In this document: positions 8,287 to 16,976 of the stretch, one piece after another
Numbering within the stretch: position 1 is the stretch's first letter
Layout of the letters: each line of letters opens with the position of its first letter
Assembly (NCBI GenBank): GCA_028695965.1
Contig: JAQVHZ010000004.1
Coordinates: 1-64,000, forward strand
Direction: 5' to 3'
DNA: 64,000 nt
From: Thermoguttaceae bacterium
GTDB lineage: Bacteria; Planctomycetota; Planctomycetia; Pirellulales; Thermoguttaceae
Notes under the pieces: generated by a model
What the model was told of the DNA's origin: nothing
Seen by the model: the letters and a program-made list of their open reading frames with translations, nothing else
Database searches by the model: none
Translations under genes and position numbers: made by a program

Positions 8287-9197
8287 GCCGTAAACCGAAA
8301 TCAACGGACAGTTTGGAGCTCTTTCTCGACGCAATCTGCAATATGTTTGGCGGGTTCCTCTTCATCATGCTCTTCGTCGTCGTGTCGATACGCGCGACGC
8401 GGGACGCCACGATCGAACAGATGATGAAAGATGAAGGCGCCGTCCCCGCGGCAGAATTGCAAGCGATGGAAACGGCGCTCGACGCGTTGGTCGTCAAGCA
8501 GCGGCGTCTGGAAAAGAACGTAGAGGACGCGCAAGACTTTATCGACAAGCTCAGCGACCCTGAGCTGGCGAAGATTTACGAAGTTATCCTTCAAAAGACG
8601 CAGGAACTTCGCAAGACGATCGAGGAGAACGCCAAAGCCGACGACGAACTTAAGGAAACAAAAAATCGCGCCAAGTACGTCGACGACGAACTCAAGAAGC
8701 TCGAAGAGGAACTCGAACTGCAGCGAGACGAGGTGAAAGCCGCCGAGGAATCCGCCGTCGCCGCAAAAGTTGAGCGGTCCCGAAAGACGGACGCGCCCCA
8801 AATGCGCCCGTCTTTCAAGTTGGAAATCGGCGTCGTCTTAAAGTACGGTAGGCTCTATTTCTGGCACAAGCACGACGGCGAGGGCTGGATCCAAGAGCTG
8901 AACACCGACGATTTTGTCGCGGTCGAAGAGAGAGAAAACGAGATCCGAACAGAGCCTAAGCCGTGGGCGGGCGTCGATTTGTCCGCGCCGGACGTCGACG
9001 CCAAACTGAGCGAAGCGTTTGCCAAATGCGACAAGACCAAAGAGAAGATTGTCGTGGTCGTCGCCGCAGATTCCTACGAGCATTATTCGACCGCGCGCGA
9101 TTTCCTCAAACGCGAAGGGTTCGATATGCGCCCGGTTACCGGTAAAGTCGGCACGAGCGTCGCCGACAGAGGAGGAACGAACACTAAAGCGCAGTAA
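8283..9197 (+). CDS. Second single-pass coiled-coil stator-like protein
   Basis: This 304-residue product is built like its upstream neighbour: a membrane helix at about 13-37 starting LFLDAICNMFGGFLFIMLF with an Asp at residue 15, a long coiled coil at about 55-165, and a C-terminal domain of about 120 residues. The two are likely diverged paralogues and may form a heterodimer in the pore of the 6572-7456 channel (inference, by analogy with MotB or ExbD dimers). The C-terminal parts of the two proteins also share a short pattern, with LSYQLEDIGFKIG here answered by FLKREGFDMRPV. The ATG lies inside the previous gene's stop (overlap of four bases). Confidence 0.65.
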   Translation: MSRKPKSTDSLELFLDAICNMFGGFLFIMLFVVVSIRATRDATIEQMMKDEGAVPAAELQAMETALDALVVKQRRLEKNVEDAQDFIDKLSDPELAKIYEVILQKTQELRKTIEENAKADDELKETKNRAKYVDDELKKLEEELELQRDEVKAAEESAVAAKVERSRKTDAPQMRPSFKLEIGVVLKYGRLYFWHKHDGEGWIQELNTDDFVAVEERENEIRTEPKPWAGVDLSAPDVDAKLSEAFAKCDKTKEKIVVVVAADSYEHYSTARDFLKREGFDMRPVTGKVGTSVADRGGTNTKAQ

Positions 9198-9337
9198 CGC
9201 TTGAGACGCCTTTTCTGCGCCAAGACGAAAAAAGCGGCTATTTTCTTGGGAAAAATCGTCCGCAGCGCTTGTTTTTACAGCTCGTTTCCGAAATAATATA
9301 AGTATGGGACGCGCGTCGCGTCCGCGTGGATAAGATT

Positions 9338-9877
9338 ATGCAACGAACAACGTCATTTTTTCGAGCGGCGCTCGGCGCGCTGATATGTCTCGTCGCGCTG
9401 ACGGCGTTGAGCGTCGCTGTTGCGCGACAGCCTCGGCAGAACGGCGGACTGCGCAAATCGACCGACGACCCAGTCGTCCAAAACTCCGCAAAGCAGCCGC
9501 CGCCGAAACCGGCGCCGACGCCCAAGCCGAATCCTCAGCCTCAACAGCAGCCCCCTGCGCCAAAACCGCCCCCGCAGCCCGCCCCGCCGGTCAAGCCGAG
9601 AAGTTCCGATCCGCTTGTGCGCGCAGAGGAAGATCTTCAAGAGGCTAAAGAGGCGCTCAACAGGGGCGACGCCCTGAAAGCGTACCGAGACTCAAACGCC
9701 GTCGCAAGGACGATCGAAACTCAAAAGTATGACCAAGTTGGAGTCGACGGACAGGGAACTAAGGCGGACGAATTCCGTCAAATATCTGCGGAAGCGCTGC
9801 AAGTCGCCAAAGAGAGCGGCAAACGCTTGAACCAAAAAAACGTCAAGCCCGCTAAGCCGCTGACCTTTTATTTTTGA
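9338..9877 (+). CDS. Exported proline-rich protein
   Basis: A GTG at 9326 could start the frame, but the ATG at 9338 puts the signal peptide in place (179 residues). Residues 1-29 are a signal peptide (ALGALICLVALTALSVAVA). Residues 50-92 are mostly Pro, Lys and Gln (PPPKPAPTPKPNP and further), a stretch expected to be extended and able to span the cell wall or periplasm, as in TonB. The final 85 residues are a charged helical domain (DPLVRAEEDLQEAKEALNRGD). It sits between the stator-like genes and the GTPase gene, which suggests an extracytoplasmic part of the same system. No known family is recognised. Confidence 0.65.
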   Translation: MQRTTSFFRAALGALICLVALTALSVAVARQPRQNGGLRKSTDDPVVQNSAKQPPPKPAPTPKPNPQPQQQPPAPKPPPQPAPPVKPRSSDPLVRAEEDLQEAKEALNRGDALKAYRDSNAVARTIETQKYDQVGVDGQGTKADEFRQISAEALQVAKESGKRLNQKNVKPAKPLTFYF

Positions 9878-9931
9878 CCCGCGTAACGCGCCTGCGACGG
9901 GCGTTTAGGATAAGTTGACAGGAGCGCTGAT

Positions 9932-11239
9932 ATGTCGGAATCGCCGGCGCGAGGCAAACGTTATTTGCTCGATGAAGTTATATGTCCGCACTGTTGGACG
10001 TCCTTTCCTCCAGAGGATATACTCTGGATAGCGGAGTCCCCCGCCCTCACGGGCGACATAAAACTTGGCGAGTCGGAGCGCGAACGTTTCCTGCCGACAG
10101 AATACAACCCGCGCGGCTTTGCGGTCGACGCGCTCGGGCAAGAATGCCGCGGCTGCGCGTGTCCGCATTGTCATCTTTCGATTCCGACGTCCTTCCTTGA
10201 GGCGCCGACCGTCTTCATGTCGATCATCGGCGCGCCCGGATCGGGCAAATCCTACTATCTCGCGTCGTCGACCTGGTTCCTTCGCAAGCTGCTCCCGAAA
10301 CGATTCAACGTGATCTTCACCGACGCCGATCCGCAAATGAACCGCCGCATTCAGGAATATGAAGCGCTCCAGTTCCTCGGCGAAGAGGATCAGCTCGTCG
10401 AGATCAATAAGACGGAAGAACAAGGCGACCTGTACAATTCCGTCCAATTTGACGACCAGGTCGTCGTCTATCCTCAGCCGTTCGTCTTTTCCGTTACTCC
10501 TGCAAAGGACCATCCGAACAGAAAGAAATCCGCAAGGCTGGCTAAGACGGTCTGCTTGTACGACAACGCCGGAGAAAGCTACTTGCCGACCCATACCGCC
10601 GACTCTTTCTCTTTTCCAGTAACGCGGCATCTGGGCAAGAGTCAGTGCGTCTTCTTTCTCTTCGACCCGATTCAAGACGCGAGGTTCCGCTCCGCGTGTC
10701 GAGAATTCTCGAACGATCCGCAACTTGCCGAACTGAACGGACAAGGAGATAATCGCGTCTCGCCGATACGCCAAGAGGCGGTCTTTGCGGAAACGGTGAA
10801 GAGGATACGCGCGGCGCGGCGAATGTACGCGCACGACCGCTACGACGGGCTCCTCGTTGTCGTCGTCACCAAATGCGACGTCTGGCGCGGCCTGCTTCCG
10901 ACGAACGAACTGGATAAGGACCCAGTTTCGACCGGAGTTTACAACTATCAAGAATATTCGTTCTTACGCACGGACAGCATAGAGCGGGTCAGCGCGCGCG
11001 TGCGCGCTATGCTCATGAAACGCACGCCCGAGTTCGTTTCTGACGCGGAGAGTTTCGCCAAGGAGGTCGTTTATATCCCTGTCAGCGCGACGGGCGTCTC
11101 GCCGGAGACCGATCCCGAGACCCAGCGCCGAGGCTTTCGTTCGAAAGACGTTAAGCCGATCTGGATCGTCGCCCCGATGCTCTATGCGCTGTCTCGTCTC
11201 ACGCAAGGACTTGTCCCTGCGCACGCAAAAGAAAAGTAG
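9932..11239 (+). CDS. Zinc-ribbon GTPase of the double-GTPase type, GAP1 partner
   Basis: The 435-residue product starts with two zinc-ribbon halves: CPHC at residues 18-21 and CRGCACPHC at 72-80. A P-loop GAPGSGKS is at 100-107. Further GTPase-like elements follow: CLYDNAGESY (a DxxG-like G3 motif) and VVVTKCDVW (a TKxD G4 motif). This set fits the GTPases described together with GAP1 proteins in NTP-dependent conflict systems (Kaur, Burroughs, Iyer and Aravind families; assignment from memory, not searched). The ATG has AGGAG upstream at good spacing. The next gene encodes a GAP1-type protein, which strongly supports this reading. The likely role is a cytoplasmic switch that senses or relays a signal to the membrane parts encoded nearby. 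Confidence 0.75.
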   Translation: MSESPARGKRYLLDEVICPHCWTSFPPEDILWIAESPALTGDIKLGESERERFLPTEYNPRGFAVDALGQECRGCACPHCHLSIPTSFLEAPTVFMSIIGAPGSGKSYYLASSTWFLRKLLPKRFNVIFTDADPQMNRRIQEYEALQFLGEEDQLVEINKTEEQGDLYNSVQFDDQVVVYPQPFVFSVTPAKDHPNRKKSARLAKTVCLYDNAGESYLPTHTADSFSFPVTRHLGKSQCVFFLFDPIQDARFRSACREFSNDPQLAELNGQGDNRVSPIRQEAVFAETVKRIRAARRMYAHDRYDGLLVVVVTKCDVWRGLLPTNELDKDPVSTGVYNYQEYSFLRTDSIERVSARVRAMLMKRTPEFVSDAESFAKEVVYIPVSATGVSPETDPETQRRGFRSKDVKPIWIVAPMLYALSRLTQGLVPAHAKEK

Positions 11240-11314
11240 AACGATTTGTTACGTTTTGGACGTCCTTATGGCGCGTCCGAACGGATACGTCTTCGTTGCA
11301 AAGGAGAAGATCCC

Positions 11315-14062
11315 ATGGCGTTAGAACTTGTTTACACCTCGGTTCCGAAAGGTCTGAAACCAGGAACCTACGGTTTTTGCACCGTCGCTTGTTCCAAGAA
11401 GCTCTCCGAGAAGACGATCCTGACGCTCGAAAAGCTCTCTGGCTACCGCCGCGTTACGTCCGATCCGGCGGGCGCGAACCCGGTCGTCTATTCGCATCTC
11501 TTTGTCGAAGACGGCGTAACGACGCAGCGCGTCCTATCGCGCGTCAGCGCCGCGGGCATAGACTATTCCGGCCGCGCAAATAAAATTGCGTGCCATTTCG
11601 TCCTCGACACGTACGACCTCAACGCCGCAGGACCCGCGAGAACCTGCGCGGAAGAGAAGCTCTTTGTCGAGGAATGGGATAAGGAACCAAAGTATTTCGA
11701 GAACGAGTTCCGCCTGCCGTCGCCGAGCGGCGAGCCGCTCTCTTGCGCCGAATGGAAAGAGCTGACCGGCGACGCGGGCTGGGCGGGCGCCCTGGCGTCG
11801 ACGGCGTTTTCGAATCAGCCGGTTCTTCTGATCGTCAATCCTACGCACAACGTGCTGCGGCTCTATGAGGAAGCGATCGACCTTCTGCCCCCTTATAAAC
11901 GCTGGGACGTAACGTTCTCCACCTACTACACGAAACTTCCGCCCGGGATCCGCTGTCAATGGAAAGCGGTCCTGCAGGGCTCTCCGGAAGTATCTGCGCT
12001 GCGCGCGCTTGGCAAATCGCTGGTGATCGACCTGACGAATCCGAGCCAGTTGTCTCTGGAAGACGCCGCGGCCGCCATGCCTTATGCGGCACAACTCGTC
12101 GAGTTAGCGCGCTCCGACCGCGCGCAGGCGCCCCCTGACCCGGACGCGGACAGTCCATTTGCGGTAAGCGACGACTCGGAGGCGTCGCAAGAGGACGAAT
12201 CGGCGCTCCCGGCGCCCCCGTTGCCGACGATCAAATACGTCGACGATCCGAGCCTCGTAGCGCCGCCGCCCGCAGCGCCCCCGCCAATTACCCCGCCGCC
12301 CGTCATACTCCCGCCCTCGGCGCGCAGAACAAAAGCCCGAAAAGGAGACGCAAGTCCCGACGAGAAGAGCCCCAGTACGTCGGCGCCTCCGGCCGTTCGT
12401 TTCGTCTTTTGGCTGGCGCTCGGCGCGTTAGCGGCGAGCGCTGCCGCGCTGGTTGTGATGAAAAGCCTCGGTTATGGACCGTTTGCCCCGCCAATGATCG
12501 CGTCTAATTTGACGACGCCTTCCGAAGAGGAGCCCAAATTTATCGACGACGAATCGCCCCATGACGCCCCTGTCTCCGACGACCTGACGCCTGACGAACC
12601 GTTCTCTGACGACCTAAGCGGCGACGACGGTATCGGCGAGGATTTGCCCGGCTTATTTGAGGAGGACGAAGAGGAAGAGACAGAAGCAGACGCCGACGAT
12701 ACGAGCGAAGAACTCGAGGCCGACGACGTCGAAGAACTGCAAGATGAAGAAGAGCCTGTCGACGAGGACGCCGAAATCGACGAGCAGCCCGTCGACGAAG
12801 ATTCGTTTTTCCCTAAAGAATGGATACAAGAGGTTTTAGAGGGTTCGAACGACGACGAGCAAGACCCTGCCGGGCTCGACTTGTACGAGGGTATGCCTTA
12901 TGTCGACCCGTTAGAATTTCAGCCGATAACCGACGTCATTAAGGCGCTGAACGAGGGATCGGCGCGCGTCGACTTCAACATCGCGTCCGGCGGCAATCCG
13001 ACGCTGCGTTACGATCTGACGGGGCTCGCTAGATCCTCGATGCAGCAGGCCTACCGGTTCTGCAAAGAGCGCGGAGGCAAAATTGCGGTTACATGCAGTC
13101 TCGAGCTGGACGTAAATAACGCGTGGAACTTTGAAAACGCCGCCAACAGCCGCGTCCAGACGCAGGAGATCGATTTCAGCGAAGAAGTCTCCGGGGAGAC
13201 GCCGCGATCCCTTCAGTTTAACGTCGTTTCCGAGAAGGATCCTGAGATCGTCGAAAGTCTCGAGCTGCAGTTCAGCGAAGTACAAGACTACGACGGACTC
13301 TTGACGTTCAAGGCGTCGAGCGCGACCGCGCGCAGTTACTTCTTGAGCGCGGCAAAGTTGAAGTGGACGTTTATCGTACCGCCCGAAAACGGCGACCCTT
13401 CTCTGCGCTTCGAATCGGAAAACATCCAGCTGCTCAGGCCGTGGAACTATATGAGAGACGCTAAAGTCGTCCTGACGCCCTATTACGAACTGTCGGCGAC
13501 CCTTGGCGAGGCCCAGCCGTCGATCGTCAACGAGGAATCGCTCACCAGCGAAAGGAAAAAATACGCGCTCGTCATTCTTCACGACGGAAATGGAGAAAGC
13601 CATATCAAAAGCGATATGAAGTCGAGAATGGTCGATTTCAACTACTCGTTCCAAACGCCGTATCTCGACCAAATCGAATTTATGACGATCCGCTTTGCGA
13701 AAAGCAAGAACGCGCGGCAGCTCGAATTCACGAAATTCTTTGATAAAGAAGAATTAGAAATCGAATTGGACAATTACTATTCCACACGGATTCAAAATTA
13801 TATCGAGCGCAGAAGCCGAGAACAGGGGGAATGGCTGACCCTGGCCAATCCGAACGAAGTCGCAAGAGAGATCGAAAAAAATATCCAGTTGGATCTCGAA
13901 AATGCGACCGCGCTGCGCGACGAGCCCCATCAGTTCTCGCTCTATCTTGCGCCGACAACCGAACAGGTTTACGACTCCGCGAGAAATAATTGGGCGCTCC
14001 TTGGCGTTATTAATATTACCCGCGCGACGACTCCTACGCCCAATTCGAAGAAACGATACTAA
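11315..14062 (+). CDS. GAP1-type GTPase-associated protein with transmembrane segment
   Basis: The frame is open from 11246, but AAGGAG at 11301-11306 places the start at the ATG at 11315 (915 residues). Residues 1-100 contain LVYTSVPKGLKPGTYGFCTV, LEKLSGYRR, NPVVYSHL and VLSRVSAAGIDYSGRANKIACHFVLD, which I recognise as the GAP1 N-terminal domain (type N2) that occurs next to GTPases. It continues to about residue 270. A Pro-rich stretch follows (about 300-345), then a membrane helix near 370-387 (FVFWLALGALAASAAALVV), an acidic Asp/Glu linker (about 400-510) and a 380-residue C-terminal domain of unknown fold. The stop overlaps the next start (TAATG). GAP1 proteins are thought to control their GTPase partner. 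The membrane anchor and the large distal domain are unlike what I remember of simple GAP1 proteins. Confidence 0.75.
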   Translation: MALELVYTSVPKGLKPGTYGFCTVACSKKLSEKTILTLEKLSGYRRVTSDPAGANPVVYSHLFVEDGVTTQRVLSRVSAAGIDYSGRANKIACHFVLDTYDLNAAGPARTCAEEKLFVEEWDKEPKYFENEFRLPSPSGEPLSCAEWKELTGDAGWAGALASTAFSNQPVLLIVNPTHNVLRLYEEAIDLLPPYKRWDVTFSTYYTKLPPGIRCQWKAVLQGSPEVSALRALGKSLVIDLTNPSQLSLEDAAAAMPYAAQLVELARSDRAQAPPDPDADSPFAVSDDSEASQEDESALPAPPLPTIKYVDDPSLVAPPPAAPPPITPPPVILPPSARRTKARKGDASPDEKSPSTSAPPAVRFVFWLALGALAASAAALVVMKSLGYGPFAPPMIASNLTTPSEEEPKFIDDESPHDAPVSDDLTPDEPFSDDLSGDDGIGEDLPGLFEEDEEEETEADADDTSEELEADDVEELQDEEEPVDEDAEIDEQPVDEDSFFPKEWIQEVLEGSNDDEQDPAGLDLYEGMPYVDPLEFQPITDVIKALNEGSARVDFNIASGGNPTLRYDLTGLARSSMQQAYRFCKERGGKIAVTCSLELDVNNAWNFENAANSRVQTQEIDFSEEVSGETPRSLQFNVVSEKDPEIVESLELQFSEVQDYDGLLTFKASSATARSYFLSAAKLKWTFIVPPENGDPSLRFESENIQLLRPWNYMRDAKVVLTPYYELSATLGEAQPSIVNEESLTSERKKYALVILHDGNGESHIKSDMKSRMVDFNYSFQTPYLDQIEFMTIRFAKSKNARQLEFTKFFDKEELEIELDNYYSTRIQNYIERRSREQGEWLTLANPNEVAREIEKNIQLDLENATALRDEPHQFSLYLAPTTEQVYDSARNNWALLGVINITRATTPTPNSKKRY

Positions 14063-16956
14063 TGACGACTGCTGAATTAATCGAAAAGATCAAACGGATC
14101 CTCGTCGATCCCGAAGGCTTGACGCGCGAGGACTTGGAAGCGCTCGCCTCTGAATATGCCTCGCGCTGTCGTCGGCTCAACGCCAAACTTGATCGCGCGG
14201 TCGCGTGTATCCGCTCCGGGCAATTGTGCGAAGCTGAACGCCTCGAGCGGGACGGCAAGCTCATCGACGAGATCCAAGCGCTCTCCTTTCCGAACGCGGA
14301 TCTATGGCGCGCCGTCTGCCGGGGCGCGGGGTGCGACGTAACGGCTCAGGTCTCCGCCGACGCGGCGACCGAGCTGCAGCTCTTCATTCTCGATTTTGAA
14401 GGCGTCGCAAACGTCTTTCGGCAATACCGCCGCCTGTCGCTCGAAGTCGCGCCCGCAAAGGACCGGCTCGACTTGCTCTACCAGCTGCGCGCAAAGTTCC
14501 CGAAGACCCCGACTATCGATAATACGGTCGCTGCGCTCGAAAAAGAACGGATCGAGCAGATTTCGGAACAGCTGAAAAGCATGGATCCGAAGAATCCGCC
14601 GAAAGAGTTCATCCTGGAAACGTGCGAGGAACTGGAAAATCCCGTCAGGACGACCCCGGCGCCCGAGCAGATGCTGCAAAACTTGCGCGCGTGGAGAGAC
14701 TATATCAACAATATGACGCAAATCGAACAGCTGAAGCAGTTTGTGATCATATGGGCGGAGGCGAAATATAACAACGACGAGAAGAGAATGATTGCGTGTC
14801 TTGCGCAGTACAGGTCCTCGAACTACGCGGAGTTCCTGAACGCGCTCAGCGCCGAGGAACGCGAAGCGCTTGACGTCTTGAGCCGCGAGGCGCAAGCGCT
14901 CGAACGGAAAAAGACGGCGCAAGCGGAACTGAAACGCAAGACGACCGAACTCGCGCGCGCCGCCCAAACGACTCATGACGTCGATAAATTGTCGAACCTG
15001 ATCGCGTCGGCGGAACTCGTTGCGGAAAATGCGGAACAGTCGGTCGACCATAAGGTCGCGACGGCGGCGGCGCAGCGGATCGAGTCGCTCCAACTGCAGC
15101 AGTCGCGCCGTTCTACCTTCCTTGTCGTCTCCGCGGCTGTTATCGTCTTCTTGTTCAGCGCGGCGGTTCTCTACTCGATTCATCGCGCTCAGTTCCTGAA
15201 AGACGCCTCCTTAGCGGCCGCTGAGATTGAAGGCGCGTTAGACGAGTTCGTCGAGACAAAGTACGACACGCCCCTAGAAACCGCGCGTAAAAAGGTCGAG
15301 GACTATACGAAAAAGCGCCCGAAATTCCAGTCGGTTCAAGCGTTCGACGAAGCGGTCGTTCGTTATCGCAAGATTTCCGAAGAAGAGGAACGCCGCGCGT
15401 TCGAATTTGACAAAAACGCTAAGTTAATCCTCGAAAACCTCGAGGCGGGCTATCCGCATGACCCGACGTCCCTGGAAAAGAGACTCGCGAGGTCGGTTGA
15501 GGATCAGAGGCGCTGCCAGGACTTACGAACGCTCTATACGGACGTCCTGCTCGCTTATAACGACAACCGAGCCGAAAAGAATCAAGACCTGCTCAACCTG
15601 CTCGATAAAAAGCTTCAAGACACGCTCGCGTTGCCTGCCGCTGATCGGCGCGGCGCCATCGCAGAAATCAGGACGCAGATCGCGCTCTTCAAGAACTCCC
15701 CGTCGGGCGAAGAACAGGACAGGCTCTTCATCCAACAGCTCGACGCGCTGAACAACGAGCTCGACGCGCTTTCCGAACAGACGAAACGCGCGCGAAAGGC
15801 CGCCGATATCACGGGCGAATTACAAGAGGCGATCGGCGTCTCGTCCCGATACAACGCCACGCTCGACCGGCTGAAAGAGACGCTCGACGAAGCGGACGTC
15901 AAATTGGCGGACCTAGCCGCGCGAGACGTCGACAACGCCAGCCGCGCAAAAGTTTGGAACAGCTTTCTCGCCGACGCGTCCTCGCCGCTAGCCTGGACAA
16001 AAGACGCCGCCGCTTTTGAAAAGATCGACGCCAAAGCCGAAGGCGCGGAGGACGCGCTCGCCTTTGCGCCGGAATATAACGAGCTCGCCGACAGAATCGA
16101 GACGTGGCGACCCTTCGCCGAGGCAGGAGGCTTTGCCGCGATGCGCGACGCGCTGAAAAAAGCGGTCGAGCCGTACGCGACGCCCTTATGGCTCTATCAC
16201 AACGCGAAGTCGGACCAGTACGTCTACCTGACGTCGAAGCCGGAAAGCGCCGAGTCGAAAGGAATCGAGCGCGCCGACGGCGCGGAGACGAGAAAGTACG
16301 ACGTCTCGAAGCTGACGGACGAGGAAATCGCAGGAATCTCCGAGGCGTGTCAATACGCGCTCTATCAGAAAGTGAACAGCGCGAAGGTCGACGACGATCC
16401 GACGGCGCTCTTCAAGCTCTATTCGACGCTGATTCGGGAGACGGCGGCGCTTCCGGAAACGGCCGTCGACCCGCTCCTTAAAGCAAAGTTACTCAGCGAG
16501 TTATTGAAGCCGTGCAAAGACTGCCCCGGCTTGCTCCTCGTCAACGAGCGATTTGAGGTCGCCTGCGAAGATTCCAAGCTCGATTTCGAAGCGAATTTCT
16601 ACGACAATACCGAGTCCAAAGAGCAGCGCGAGGCGGCAGTTAAGCTCCTTGCCGATTTCGGCGCCATCAATAAAGCGCTCGACTCGGCAGAAAAGAATTT
16701 TGAGGACGCTATTAAGCCGATCCAGGGGTATTACGAATGGGTCGGCTATATCGACGTCGCCGACGGCGAAGCGCAGGTCTTCTTCGGCCCTGCGCGGCCT
16801 AAAGACGGGCAGACCCTTTGGGTCGCGCGCGGCACGGACGCTTCTGCTGTCGAGTGCGGCGAGGTCGTTGGGACCAAAGGTGAGTTGAATTTGTTGCGCG
16901 ACTGGGAACAGTACCGCTGGACGCTTGTCTACGCGCGGTCGGACGCCGCGGAATGA
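14062..16956 (+). CDS. Large coiled-coil membrane protein of the GTPase/GAP1 cluster
   Basis: The 964-residue product is mostly helical and charged. Residues 1-350 form a cytoplasmic-type helical region, one membrane helix lies near 352-372 (STFLVVSAAVIVFLFSAAVLY), and residues 380-720 are long coiled coils (KKVEDYTKKRPKFQSVQAF and onward). A C-terminal region follows, with two similar passages: LWLYHNAKSDQYVYLTSKP and YYEWVGYIDVADGEAQVFFG. No enzyme motif is seen. The start codon overlaps the stop of the GAP1 gene, so the two are translationally coupled. The architecture (single helix, long extracytoplasmic coil) suggests a structural arm or tether. It ends the + strand block; the next gene is convergent, 20 bases away. 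Confidence 0.7.
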   Translation: MTTAELIEKIKRILVDPEGLTREDLEALASEYASRCRRLNAKLDRAVACIRSGQLCEAERLERDGKLIDEIQALSFPNADLWRAVCRGAGCDVTAQVSADAATELQLFILDFEGVANVFRQYRRLSLEVAPAKDRLDLLYQLRAKFPKTPTIDNTVAALEKERIEQISEQLKSMDPKNPPKEFILETCEELENPVRTTPAPEQMLQNLRAWRDYINNMTQIEQLKQFVIIWAEAKYNNDEKRMIACLAQYRSSNYAEFLNALSAEEREALDVLSREAQALERKKTAQAELKRKTTELARAAQTTHDVDKLSNLIASAELVAENAEQSVDHKVATAAAQRIESLQLQQSRRSTFLVVSAAVIVFLFSAAVLYSIHRAQFLKDASLAAAEIEGALDEFVETKYDTPLETARKKVEDYTKKRPKFQSVQAFDEAVVRYRKISEEEERRAFEFDKNAKLILENLEAGYPHDPTSLEKRLARSVEDQRRCQDLRTLYTDVLLAYNDNRAEKNQDLLNLLDKKLQDTLALPAADRRGAIAEIRTQIALFKNSPSGEEQDRLFIQQLDALNNELDALSEQTKRARKAADITGELQEAIGVSSRYNATLDRLKETLDEADVKLADLAARDVDNASRAKVWNSFLADASSPLAWTKDAAAFEKIDAKAEGAEDALAFAPEYNELADRIETWRPFAEAGGFAAMRDALKKAVEPYATPLWLYHNAKSDQYVYLTSKPESAESKGIERADGAETRKYDVSKLTDEEIAGISEACQYALYQKVNSAKVDDDPTALFKLYSTLIRETAALPETAVDPLLKAKLLSELLKPCKDCPGLLLVNERFEVACEDSKLDFEANFYDNTESKEQREAAVKLLADFGAINKALDSAEKNFEDAIKPIQGYYEWVGYIDVADGEAQVFFGPARPKDGQTLWVARGTDASAVECGEVVGTKGELNLLRDWEQYRWTLVYARSDAAE

Positions 16957-16976
16957 CCGACGCCGCGCGGCTTCGT

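Noticed and set aside
7468..9197. Calling both coiled-coil genes exbD or motB
   Set aside because: Topology and the Asp fit, but no full ExbD or OmpA-type domain can be seen, so I give only the topology-based description.
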